Assembly (NCBI RefSeq): GCF_900475285.1
Contig: NZ_LS483370.1
Span: 2,184,001 to 2,248,000 of the forward strand
Reading direction: 5' to 3'
Source: Pseudomonas taetrolens
Lineage (GTDB): Bacteria > Pseudomonadota > Gammaproteobacteria > Pseudomonadales > Pseudomonadaceae
Length of the DNA stretch: 64,000 nucleotides
Positions within the stretch are counted from its first letter, which is position 1; every line of letters starts with the position of its first letter. Below, one piece after another: positions 54,456 through 62,471 of the stretch. The notes beneath the pieces were generated by a model. The model was given only the letters and a program-made list of their open reading frames with translations. It ran no database searches and was not told the DNA's origin. Made by a program: the position numbers and the translations under genes.

Positions 54456-56123
54456 GTGATCAATAAAAACAACAATAAATGTCTGGGACCACGACCGCAC
54501 AACTTTCAGGTCACCGGCCTGGCCGCTGCCGTCGCGCTGATGTCCAGCCCGGTGTGGGCGGGGGAAACCATCGAGTTCGATAACGGAGCGACCATCGATT
54601 GGTCGGTCACCACCAGCTACGGCATCGGCATGCGCCTGGGCGATCCCAGCGATAAGTTAATGGAGGTAAACGCCGACGATGCCAACCGCAACTTTGACCG
54701 CCACAGCCTCACCACAAACCGTGTGGGTGCGCTGGGCGAGATGATTTTGCGCAAGGACAACTACGGCGCCGTGGTACGCGCCAGTACCTTCTATGACGAC
54801 ATTTACCACCGTTCCAACGACAACGACTCCCCTTCAACCGTCAACAAGTACGGGAGCAATGACGAGTTCACCAGCGACACCCGCAAATTCAGCGGTGGCC
54901 GCACGCGCTTGCTGGACGCCTATGTCTTTGGCGGCTGGCGCTTTGACAACAACACCATGCTCGACGTCAAGGCCGGACGTCACATCGAGTCATGGGGCGA
55001 GAGCCTGTATTACCCCGGTGTTAACGGCGTGCAGAACCCGTCCGATGCGGTAAAGGCTGCGCAGCCAGGGGTAGAGGTCAAGGAAGTGCTGCTGCCGGTA
55101 GGACAGTTCTCGGCGTCTTACCGTATCAACCCGCAAATCACCCTGGGTGCATACGTACAGTACGAGTGGAAAGGCACCGAGTTGCCGCCAGTAGGCAGCT
55201 ACCTGTCAACCACTGACGTGATCGGCCCGGGCCGCGACTTCATCATCAGTCCGACGGGAAACATTCCGTATCGCGGCACCGACGAGCCACGCGACAGCGG
55301 GCAGTGGGGCGCCCAGATCCGCTTCCGCCCAATGCCTGAGCTGGAAATGTCGCTGTTCCATGTGGTTTACCACGACAAAAACCCGGCCACCGGCCTGGTG
55401 GGCTACGACCCGCTGCCCGTGGGCAATGGTCAGTATGCATTCAAGAGCAATGGTTACCGCATCAAGTATTTTGAAGACATCAAACTGACGGGGATCAGCG
55501 CCACCACCAAGCTGGGCGAGACCCAGATCGGGGCTGAATGGTCGTACCGTGACGGTGCTCCGGTCATGGTCAATACCGGACTGGGCGCGGTGCCGGCCAA
55601 AGGTCGCGGGCAGCAGTTCCAATTGTCGGCGATGCGCATTCTGGGTGACCGCCCGTGGGCCAGCCAGACCACGTTGACCGGTGAAATTGTCACCGTACGG
55701 GCCGACCACGCGGATGAAACCTCCGGTGCGCCGAACCTGCAGGGCTTGCCGTTGTTGCCGTCGCTGGCGCCGTCCGTCGAGCCGTCCAACGATTACGCTT
55801 ACAAAACTTCGTCTGCATGGCGTACGCGCTCCTCCAGCGCTTACACCCTCGGCGCGTCGTTCAGTTACCCGGGCGTGTTCCAGGGCTGGGACCTGGAGGT
55901 TCCGTTTACCTTCTCCAACGTGTTCAGCGGTGCCGCGCCCATGGCCGGGAGCATTGCCGGGGTTGCCGGTGACCGGCGCCTGAGTGCCGGGACCACCTTC
56001 AAGTACCTGAGCAACTTTGAAGTGTCGCTCAAGTACATCGGTTACCTGGGCTCGGCTGATCCGATCAAGCGTCCGCTGGCAGACCGTGACTACGCCACGT
56101 TCTCCATGAAATACACCTTCTGA
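54456..56123 (+). CDS. DUF1302 outer-membrane protein, candidate steroid channel
   Basis: A 555-residue exported protein with a signal peptide ending SSPVWAGE. The mature part is an array of amphipathic beta strands (TIDWSVTTSYGIGMRL, GSLYVEL-like hairpins) and closes with SLKYIGY and an aromatic last residue (YATFSMKYTF), the outer-membrane barrel signature. The start is GTG at 54456 with AGGAG 7 bases upstream. DUF1302 proteins often pair with DUF1329 proteins (here at 40843). Probable role: entry of bile acids or other hydrophobic substrates. Confidence 0.85.
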   Translation: MINKNNNKCLGPRPHNFQVTGLAAAVALMSSPVWAGETIEFDNGATIDWSVTTSYGIGMRLGDPSDKLMEVNADDANRNFDRHSLTTNRVGALGEMILRKDNYGAVVRASTFYDDIYHRSNDNDSPSTVNKYGSNDEFTSDTRKFSGGRTRLLDAYVFGGWRFDNNTMLDVKAGRHIESWGESLYYPGVNGVQNPSDAVKAAQPGVEVKEVLLPVGQFSASYRINPQITLGAYVQYEWKGTELPPVGSYLSTTDVIGPGRDFIISPTGNIPYRGTDEPRDSGQWGAQIRFRPMPELEMSLFHVVYHDKNPATGLVGYDPLPVGNGQYAFKSNGYRIKYFEDIKLTGISATTKLGETQIGAEWSYRDGAPVMVNTGLGAVPAKGRGQQFQLSAMRILGDRPWASQTTLTGEIVTVRADHADETSGAPNLQGLPLLPSLAPSVEPSNDYAYKTSSAWRTRSSSAYTLGASFSYPGVFQGWDLEVPFTFSNVFSGAAPMAGSIAGVAGDRRLSAGTTFKYLSNFEVSLKYIGYLGSADPIKRPLADRDYATFSMKYTF

Positions 56124-56224
56124 GTGAAGGCTGTCGCCGCCGGCCGCTGCTGTGACCTGATGCCGAGGTCGCCGGGGCCGGCGCAACACGCCTTAACGGT
56201 GCAACTGATTAAAGAGAGATAGCT

Positions 56225-57436
56225 ATGGGTCTTAAAGGTCATGCGGCCATTGTTGGCAGCGCGCAGTACAAACCGGAAAAATATGCCACGGCCCCGCGCA
56301 TGTTCCACCTGGAACAAGTCGCGGACCTGGCTGCCCAGGCGTTGCGTGATGCAGGCTTGCAGGCTTCGGATCTCGATGGGCTGGTGATCAATGGCCCGCA
56401 GTTTCATGAGGCTTCGGTATTCGTGCCCGCGATGGCGGCCGAATACCTGGGCTTGCGCCTGAACTTTGCCGAGGTGGTCGACCTCGGTGGCTGCACCTCG
56501 GTGGGGATGGTCTGGCGGGCTGCCGCGGCCATCGAATTGGGACTGTGCCAGGCCGTGCTGTGTGTACTGCCGGCGCGGATGGCGCCATTTGGACCGGACG
56601 AAGACCAGAGCTGGATGGCGCGCGCCATGCGTTTTGGCGGGCACAGCACCGCCTTCGGCGCCCCGGAAGCCGAGTTCGACCTGCCGTACGGTCACATGGG
56701 CCAGAACACCGGTTACGCGATGATTGCCCAGCGCTATGCCGCGCAATATGGCTACGACCCGCGAGCGATGGCCAAGATTGCCGTGGATCAGCGCACCAAC
56801 GCGCAATACAACCCGCAGGCGATGTTTTACGGTCAGCCGTTGACCATCGAGCAAGTGCTGGCGAGTAAAAAAGTCGCCGACCCGCTGCATGTGCTGGAAA
56901 TCGTGATGCCTGTGGCCGGGGGCGCGGCGATGATCATCGCTTCCAAAGAGGTCGCAGCCAGGGCCCGCAAGCGCCCGTCATGGATCACCGGGTTTGGCGA
57001 ACACCTGGCCTTCAAGTCGCCGTCGTATGCCGCCGACATGCTGCACACCCCGATTGGCCCTGCCTCCAGCCGGGCGTTCGACATGGCCGGGCTCAAACCG
57101 GCCGATGTCGATGCCGCCCAGATTTACGACTGCTACACCATCACGGCATTGCTGACCCTGGAAGACGCAGGCTTCTGCGCCAAAGGCGAGGGCATGAGCT
57201 TTGTCCGCGAGCACGACCTTACCTGGCGTGGCGACTTCCCGATGAACACCCACGGCGGCCAGCTCAGTTTCGGCCAGGCCGGCTCGGCGGGCGGGATGTC
57301 CCAGGTGATCGAGGCCGTGACGCAAATTGCCGGAGAGGCCGGTGAACGTCAGCTCAAGCGTTGCGACACCGTGTACGTTTCAGGCACGGGTGGCGTGATG
57401 AGTGAGCAGGGCGCGTTGATACTTCAGGGAGCATGA
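56225..57436 (+). CDS. SCPx-type thiolase, candidate Skt1
   Basis: A 403-residue thiolase-superfamily protein. Unlike the aldolase at 34175, it has a Cys at the nucleophile position (Cys90 in VVDLGGCTSVG), and conserved NTHGGQLSFGQAGSAGG near the end. This fits true thiolysis, such as removal of acetyl-CoA from the C24 beta-keto acyl-CoA (Skt1 in Pseudomonas cholate degradation). Its partner DUF35-MaoC gene follows directly. AAGAGAGATAGCT precedes the ATG. Confidence 0.82.
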   Translation: MGLKGHAAIVGSAQYKPEKYATAPRMFHLEQVADLAAQALRDAGLQASDLDGLVINGPQFHEASVFVPAMAAEYLGLRLNFAEVVDLGGCTSVGMVWRAAAAIELGLCQAVLCVLPARMAPFGPDEDQSWMARAMRFGGHSTAFGAPEAEFDLPYGHMGQNTGYAMIAQRYAAQYGYDPRAMAKIAVDQRTNAQYNPQAMFYGQPLTIEQVLASKKVADPLHVLEIVMPVAGGAAMIIASKEVAARARKRPSWITGFGEHLAFKSPSYAADMLHTPIGPASSRAFDMAGLKPADVDAAQIYDCYTITALLTLEDAGFCAKGEGMSFVREHDLTWRGDFPMNTHGGQLSFGQAGSAGGMSQVIEAVTQIAGEAGERQLKRCDTVYVSGTGGVMSEQGALILQGA

Positions 57437-57441
57437 ATCCA

Positions 57442-58386
57442 ATGTCGAATAACAAACCAATGCCGGTTCCGACCGAGATTTCAGCACCGTTCTGGGAAGG
57501 CCTGAAGGCTGAGCGGCTGCTGATCCAGCAGTGCAATCAATGCAACGACTGGGTGTTCTACCCGCGTCGCCACTGCCCGCAATGTTTTGCCCATGACCTG
57601 AGCTGGCACGAAGTCAGCGGCGGGGCGACGCTGTACAGCTTTACTGTCACACGCATCGCCACCTTGCCGGACTTCGCCGATGAAATGCCGCAAATGCTGG
57701 CCGTGATCGAGCTCGATCAAGGGGTGCGCATCAACAGCAATCTGGTGGGGCTGGATGAGTCCGAAGTGAAGATCGGCATGCGTCTGCAACCGGTGTTTGC
57801 CGAGGTCGACGCCAAGGGGAACCGGCTATTGCGCTTTACCGGGCTGGATAAAGACCCGGCCCGGCTGAAAACCCTGCGTACCGAGCAGCAACCTGCGGTG
57901 CCGGTGGCTGAGGTTGCCGCGGTACGTCAGGTCGCACTGGACGACGAAGCGGCGCTGCAGTCTCTGGTGAGCGAAACCTTCAGCCCATGGAGCAACCAGG
58001 TGGTGGTGGATCAGGCGCTGATCGACAGTTTTGCCCAGTTGTCAGGGGACGATTACTGGATTCACACCGATCCTGAGCGTGCACGAAAGCAAAGCCCGTT
58101 TGGCGGCACCATCGCCCACGGTGCGCTGGTGCAGATTCTGCAATCACGCATGAAGCTCAACCTGGGGTATGAGATCACCGGTTTCAGCAACATGATCAAC
58201 TACGGTTCGGACCGCCTGCGCTTCCCCTCGGCGGTGCCCGCCGGCGCCACGATCCATGCCCGGGCCCGGGTCAAGCGTGTAGAGCGGGTCAAAAGCGGCA
58301 CTCAACTGACCCTGGAGCTCAACACCCACGTGCTGGGCAGCGAACGGCCGTCCGTGATCAATGAACTGGTGATTTTGTATATGTAA
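57442..58386 (+). CDS. DUF35-MaoC fusion with complete hydratase dyad
   Basis: A 314-residue protein with the domain order reversed from the 31645 protein: DUF35 first (zinc ribbon Cys31, 34, 45, 48), then MaoC. The MaoC half keeps the catalytic Asp203 and His208 in SGDDYWIHTDPE and the SPFGGTIAHG loop. So it could hydrate the C22-C23 enoyl-CoA itself, while the DUF35 part binds the thiolase at 56225. ATG at 57442 has AGGGAG 10 bases upstream; an ATG at 57433 overlaps the thiolase stop but is only one base from that signal. Confidence 0.82.
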   Translation: MSNNKPMPVPTEISAPFWEGLKAERLLIQQCNQCNDWVFYPRRHCPQCFAHDLSWHEVSGGATLYSFTVTRIATLPDFADEMPQMLAVIELDQGVRINSNLVGLDESEVKIGMRLQPVFAEVDAKGNRLLRFTGLDKDPARLKTLRTEQQPAVPVAEVAAVRQVALDDEAALQSLVSETFSPWSNQVVVDQALIDSFAQLSGDDYWIHTDPERARKQSPFGGTIAHGALVQILQSRMKLNLGYEITGFSNMINYGSDRLRFPSAVPAGATIHARARVKRVERVKSGTQLTLELNTHVLGSERPSVINELVILYM

Positions 58387-58800
58387 CCCCAGGGCGTAGC
58401 TGCATTTCCTGGCTTTGAAGGCCCTTCGGGCCTTATCGCAGCCTGCGGCAGCGGCTACAAAGGCTGCAGGTCGTGGGGATTCTGTAGCCGCAGCCGCCCC
58501 GGTTTTCCGCAACCCGTAGCAGCCGTCGAGCGGAACGAGGCCGCGTCCGGCGGTGCAGCCGTCTTAGATCCATCCCCGTGCGCGGGTCAAGCAACCCCAG
58601 GGCGTAGCTGCATTGCCTGGTTTTGAAGGCCCTTCGGGCCTTATCGCAGCCTGCGGCAGCGGCTACAAAGGCTGCAGGTCGTGGGGATTCTGTAGCCGCA
58701 GCCGCCCCGGTTTTCTGCAACCCGTAGCAGCTGTCGAGCGGAGCGAGGCCGCGTCCGGCGGTGGAGCCGTCGTAAAGTCGGTGACCCCATCTATCGCTGG
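58385..58800. repeat. Direct repeat of two 208-bp units with REP hairpins
   Basis: The unit starting at AACCCCAGGGCGTAGCTGCA (58385) is repeated from 58593 with few differences. Each contains GAAGGCCCTTCGGGCC, a GCCTGCGGCAGCGGCTAC hairpin and CGTAGCAGCYGTCGAGCGG. The second copy becomes diverged after about 58770. Its parts resemble the array at 42308. No gene is present. Confidence 0.82.
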
Positions 58801-58853
58801 ACGTCGCCTCGTTGCACTCGACAGTTGCTACGGATGCGCAGTGCCCCACGGTC

Positions 58854-58872
58854 TTAGTCTCAACGGACGATG
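58854..58872 (+). promoter_or_regulatory. Shared cluster motif, site 7
   Basis: TTAGTCTCAACGGACGATG, 66 bases before hsaC. A CATACT hexamer about 20 bases later resembles the AATACT at site 1. Confidence 0.75.
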
Positions 58873-58938
58873 AGTCCCGCAACCAACCTTCCCATACTGC
58901 CCTCAGCCAATAAATACAGGCATTAGAGGAGCAGGCAC

Positions 58939-59829
58939 ATGATCGACATTCGTGGTTTGAGCTACTTCGTTGCAGAGTCCGCCGATCCGGTTCAATGGCA
59001 GCGTTATGCCGAAGACGTGCTCGGAATGATGGTCTGTGAGGCACCCGCTGGCGGTTTGTACGTGAAGATGGATGAGCGTCCGTTCCGGATGTTGATCGTG
59101 CCTGGCGGTGAGTCGCGTTATCTGGCTTCCGGCTGGGAGCTGGCCAGCGAAGGTGCTTTCAACGCGGCCATCGAAACCCTGGAGCAGGCTGATGTCAGTT
59201 GGCGTCCGGGCACGCCCGAACAATGTGATCAGCGCGGGGTACAAGCACTGGTGCACGTGACCGATCCGTCGGGCAATCGCCATGAGCTGAGCTGGGGCCA
59301 TCGTTCCGATTGCCAGCCATTTGTGTCGCCACAAGGCGTGCCGGGGTTTGTCACCGGTGACATGGGGTTGGGGCACACCGTGCTGCCTGCGCCGAACTTT
59401 GATGCCACCCTGGCCTTTGCCAAAGACGTACTCGGGTTTGAGCTGTCGGACATTTTCAACTTCCGCCCCGACCCCTCGGCACCGCCAATCCGCATCCACT
59501 TTTTGCATTGCAAAAACAGTCGCCATCACAGCCTGGCGCTGGCCGAGTATCCGGTGCCGTCAGGCTGCGTTCACGTAATGGTCGAGGTCGAGTCCATGAC
59601 CGAAGTGGGCCGCGCCCACGATCGTCACATTGCCCATAACGTCCAGCTGTCCGCCACGCTCGGCCAGCACCTGAACGACCGCATGACTTCGTTCTACATG
59701 AAAACCCCTTCGGGCTTCGACCTGGAGTACGGCTATGGCGGCTTGCTGGTGGACTGGCAAGCGCACAGCGCATTTGAGTTCACCCGGGTGAGCCTGTGGG
59801 GACACGACTTTTCCGTTGGCCAGCCATAG
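58939..59829 (+). CDS. hsaC: HsaC/TesB-type extradiol dioxygenase
   Basis: A 296-residue type I extradiol dioxygenase with two VOC modules. The Fe(II) ligands are His146 (GLGHTVL), His212 (GCVHVMVEV) and Glu263 (GFDLEYGYGG), with the active-site His195/His196 pair and Tyr253. It cleaves the 3,4-DHSA catechol between C4 and C5. The length is normal for the family. AGAGGAG is 9 bases before the ATG. It starts a unit with ipdA, ipdB, a crotonase and ipdC. Confidence 0.93.
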   Translation: MIDIRGLSYFVAESADPVQWQRYAEDVLGMMVCEAPAGGLYVKMDERPFRMLIVPGGESRYLASGWELASEGAFNAAIETLEQADVSWRPGTPEQCDQRGVQALVHVTDPSGNRHELSWGHRSDCQPFVSPQGVPGFVTGDMGLGHTVLPAPNFDATLAFAKDVLGFELSDIFNFRPDPSAPPIRIHFLHCKNSRHHSLALAEYPVPSGCVHVMVEVESMTEVGRAHDRHIAHNVQLSATLGQHLNDRMTSFYMKTPSGFDLEYGYGGLLVDWQAHSAFEFTRVSLWGHDFSVGQP

Positions 59830-59866
59830 GGCTCAGCCTCGATGGTTCAGCAGTAAGGAGCAACAC

Positions 59867-60742
59867 ATGAACAAGCAAATGACAGCGGCGGACGTGGTCG
59901 GCCAATTGCGTGACGGCATGACCATCGGCTTCGGCGGCTGGGGGCCTCGGCGCAAGCCGATGGCAATTGTGCGCGAGATCCTGCGTTCGGACGTCAAGGA
60001 CCTGACGGTGGTCGCGTATGGCGGCCCGGAAGTCGGCATGCTGTGCGCGGCCGGCAAGGTCAAAAAGCTGATATTCGGCTTTGCCACTCTGGATGCGATC
60101 CCGCTGGAAGCCCACTTTCGCAAGGCACGTGAAGCCGGCGGGCTGGAGCTTATGGAACTGGACGAGGGCATGCTGCAGTGGGGCCTGCGTGCCGCAGGCA
60201 TGCGGTTGCCGTTTTTGCCGACACGCTGCGGTCTGGCGACAGATGTCAGCCGCCTGAACCCCGAGATCAAGCAGGTGCAATCGCCTTATGCCGATGGCGA
60301 GGTGCTGCTGGCCATGCCCGCGCTGAACCTGGACATCGCCTTTTTGCACGTCAACGTCGCCGATCGTCTGGGCAATACGTTGGTGACCGGGCCGGATCCG
60401 TATTTTGATCATCTTTACGCTCGTGCGGCGAAGCAGTGCTTCGTGTCATGCGAGCGCATTGAAGAGCGTTTGAATCTCGATGCCACCCAGGCCCGCTTCA
60501 ACACTTTCGAGCGCTATCTGGTTAGCGGTGTGGTGCATGCGCCGTTTGGTGCGCATCCGACATCGTGCCCGTCCGATTACGGCTGGGACATGAGCCACCT
60601 CAAGCGCTACAGCGCCAGTGCTGCAGAAGACGGCGGCTGGGATGCCTACGTCGCGGAATTTGTGACCCCTGGCGAAACCGCCTATCAGGCCAGCAATGGC
60701 GGTACCGAACGCCTGGGCGCTTTGCCGCTGCCAGTGTTTTAA
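59867..60742 (+). CDS. ipdA: IpdA, alpha subunit of the COCHEA-CoA ring-opening hydrolase
   Basis: A 291-residue class I CoA-transferase-like alpha subunit. It begins TAADVVGQLRDGMTIGFGGWGPRRKPMAI, followed by AYGGPEVGML and RCGLATDV. In Mycobacterium and Rhodococcus, IpdAB opens the last ring of the steroid (ring C, COCHEA-CoA) by hydrolysis rather than CoA transfer, using a Glu of IpdA. Subunit order ipdA-ipdB with 11 bases between is the normal layout. TAAGGAG lies 6 bases before the ATG at 59867. Confidence 0.9.
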   Translation: MNKQMTAADVVGQLRDGMTIGFGGWGPRRKPMAIVREILRSDVKDLTVVAYGGPEVGMLCAAGKVKKLIFGFATLDAIPLEAHFRKAREAGGLELMELDEGMLQWGLRAAGMRLPFLPTRCGLATDVSRLNPEIKQVQSPYADGEVLLAMPALNLDIAFLHVNVADRLGNTLVTGPDPYFDHLYARAAKQCFVSCERIEERLNLDATQARFNTFERYLVSGVVHAPFGAHPTSCPSDYGWDMSHLKRYSASAAEDGGWDAYVAEFVTPGETAYQASNGGTERLGALPLPVF

Positions 60743-60753
60743 GGAGTATGAGC

Positions 60754-61551
60754 ATGACTGCTACTTGTGAATTCACCCTGGCTGAACTGTTGATCGTGGC
60801 CGCCAGCGAAGCCTGGCGCGATAACGGCGAAGTCATCGCCTCCGGCCTGGGTGTCATCCCGCGCCTGGGTGCAAGCCTGGCCAAGATGACCCATAGCCCT
60901 GAACTGTTGATGACCGACAGCGAAGCGTTTCTGGTGGAAGAGCCGATTCCGTTGGGCCCGCGTGGCGATTATGTGCCGCGCTACTCGGGCTACCTGTCGT
61001 TTGAGCGGGTATTCGAGTGTGTCTGGGGCGGACGCCGCCACGCGATGATCGGGCCGACCCAGGTCGATCGCTGGGGCCAGACCAACCTCTCATGCATTGG
61101 CGATTACCAAAAGCCCAAGGTCGCGATGCTCGGCGTGCGTGGCTTGCCGGGCAACAGCATCAACCACATCAACTCGCTGTTCGTCCCGTCCCATAACACC
61201 CGTGCGTTTGTCGCGGGGGAAGTGGACATGGTCTCGGGAGTCGGTTTCAACGCTGAGCGCTGGAAAGAGGGCATGCGTCGTGACCTGATGGACATTCGAC
61301 TGGTCGTCACCGACTTGTGCGTCATGGACTTCGGTGGCCCGGACCGTGCGCCGCAGGTGCGTTCGTTGCACCCGGGTGTGACGTTTGAAGAGGTGCAGGA
61401 AAAGACCGGCTTTGAGCTGCTCAAGGCCGCTGACCTCAAGCAAACCGTGGCGCCCACACTGGAGCAACTGGCACTCATTCGCCGGCTGGATCCGCATGAC
61501 TACCGCGCCGCCGCGCTCAAGGGCAACCCGCCCGGCATTCGTCAGGCCTAA
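60754..61551 (+). CDS. ipdB: IpdB, beta subunit of the COCHEA-CoA ring-opening hydrolase
   Basis: A 265-residue class I CoA-transferase-like beta subunit (LLIVAASEAWRDNGEVIASGLGVIPRLGA, GATQVDRWGQTNLSCIGDY-type strand, GLPGNSINH). It forms the active site with IpdA. The ATG at 60754 is 7 bases after AAGGAG and is preferred to one two codons earlier. Followed by the crotonase gene after 14 bases. Confidence 0.9.
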   Translation: MTATCEFTLAELLIVAASEAWRDNGEVIASGLGVIPRLGASLAKMTHSPELLMTDSEAFLVEEPIPLGPRGDYVPRYSGYLSFERVFECVWGGRRHAMIGPTQVDRWGQTNLSCIGDYQKPKVAMLGVRGLPGNSINHINSLFVPSHNTRAFVAGEVDMVSGVGFNAERWKEGMRRDLMDIRLVVTDLCVMDFGGPDRAPQVRSLHPGVTFEEVQEKTGFELLKAADLKQTVAPTLEQLALIRRLDPHDYRAAALKGNPPGIRQA

Positions 61552-61565
61552 GGCAAGGACTCCAG

Positions 61566-62471
61566 ATGAACAGCGACAGCGAATTTGTGCAGCGGGCTGA
61601 TACCGCTGTGTACGAAACCGAAGAACCGGTGCTGTATGCGGTGGCCGATGGCATTGCCTCGCTGACCCTCAATCGGCCCACGGTCAACAATGCCCAGAAC
61701 TCGCAAATGACCTATGCGCTGGATGATGCCTTTCGCCGGGCGGTGAATGACGATGAGGTGAAAGTCATCGTGTTGCGCGGCAATGGCAAGCACTTTTCGG
61801 CAGGGCATGACATCGGCACACCGGGACGCGACATCAACAAGTCGTTCGACCGGGCGCATTTGTGGTGGGATCACACCAACAAGCCGGGGGGGGAATACCT
61901 GTATGCCCGTGAGCAAGAGGTGTACCTGGGCATGTGCCGGCGCTGGCGCGAAGTGCCCAAGCCGACCATCGCCATGGTTCAGGGTGCCTGTATTGCCGGG
62001 GGGCTGATGCTGGCCTGGGTGTGCGATCTGATCGTCGCCAGCGACGATGCGTTTTTCCAGGACCCGGTGGTGCGCATGGGGATACCGGGGGTTGAGTACT
62101 TTGCTCACCCCTACGAACTCAACCCGCGCATTGCCAAGGAATTCCTGTTCACCGGAGACCGGATGAGCGCTGGGCGCGCTTATCAAATGGGCATGGTCAA
62201 CCGTCTGTTTGCCCGGGACGAGCTGGAGGCGGGGACCTATGCGCTGGCGGCAGCGATTGCCAAACAGCCACGCATGGGGTTGGCCCTGACCAAGCAGGCG
62301 ATCAATCATGTCGAGGACTTGCAGGGCAAGCGGACAGCGATGGACGCGGTATTTGCCTGGCATCACTTTGCCCATAGCCATAACGAGTTGCTCTCGGGTG
62401 ACAAGCTTGGCGGCTATGACGCCAAGGGCATGGCCGAGGCCAACAAGGCGGCTGCGGGAGAACGTGGATGA
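61566..62471 (+). CDS. Crotonase-fold protein lacking both hydratase glutamates
   Basis: A 301-residue crotonase with the oxyanion segment HFSAGHDIG (76-84). The two usual catalytic Glu positions are Met148 (AGGLMLAW) and Val168 (QDPVVRMGIPG); an Asp166 lies close by. So simple hydration is unlikely. In mycobacteria the gene between ipd genes is EchA20, a hydrolase that opens ring D; this protein holds the same genomic place but does not look like EchA20 in sequence. It may be a different ring-opening hydrolase, decarboxylase or isomerase. The stop overlaps ipdC (ATGA). Confidence 0.8.
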   Translation: MNSDSEFVQRADTAVYETEEPVLYAVADGIASLTLNRPTVNNAQNSQMTYALDDAFRRAVNDDEVKVIVLRGNGKHFSAGHDIGTPGRDINKSFDRAHLWWDHTNKPGGEYLYAREQEVYLGMCRRWREVPKPTIAMVQGACIAGGLMLAWVCDLIVASDDAFFQDPVVRMGIPGVEYFAHPYELNPRIAKEFLFTGDRMSAGRAYQMGMVNRLFARDELEAGTYALAAAIAKQPRMGLALTKQAINHVEDLQGKRTAMDAVFAWHHFAHSHNELLSGDKLGGYDAKGMAEANKAAAGERG

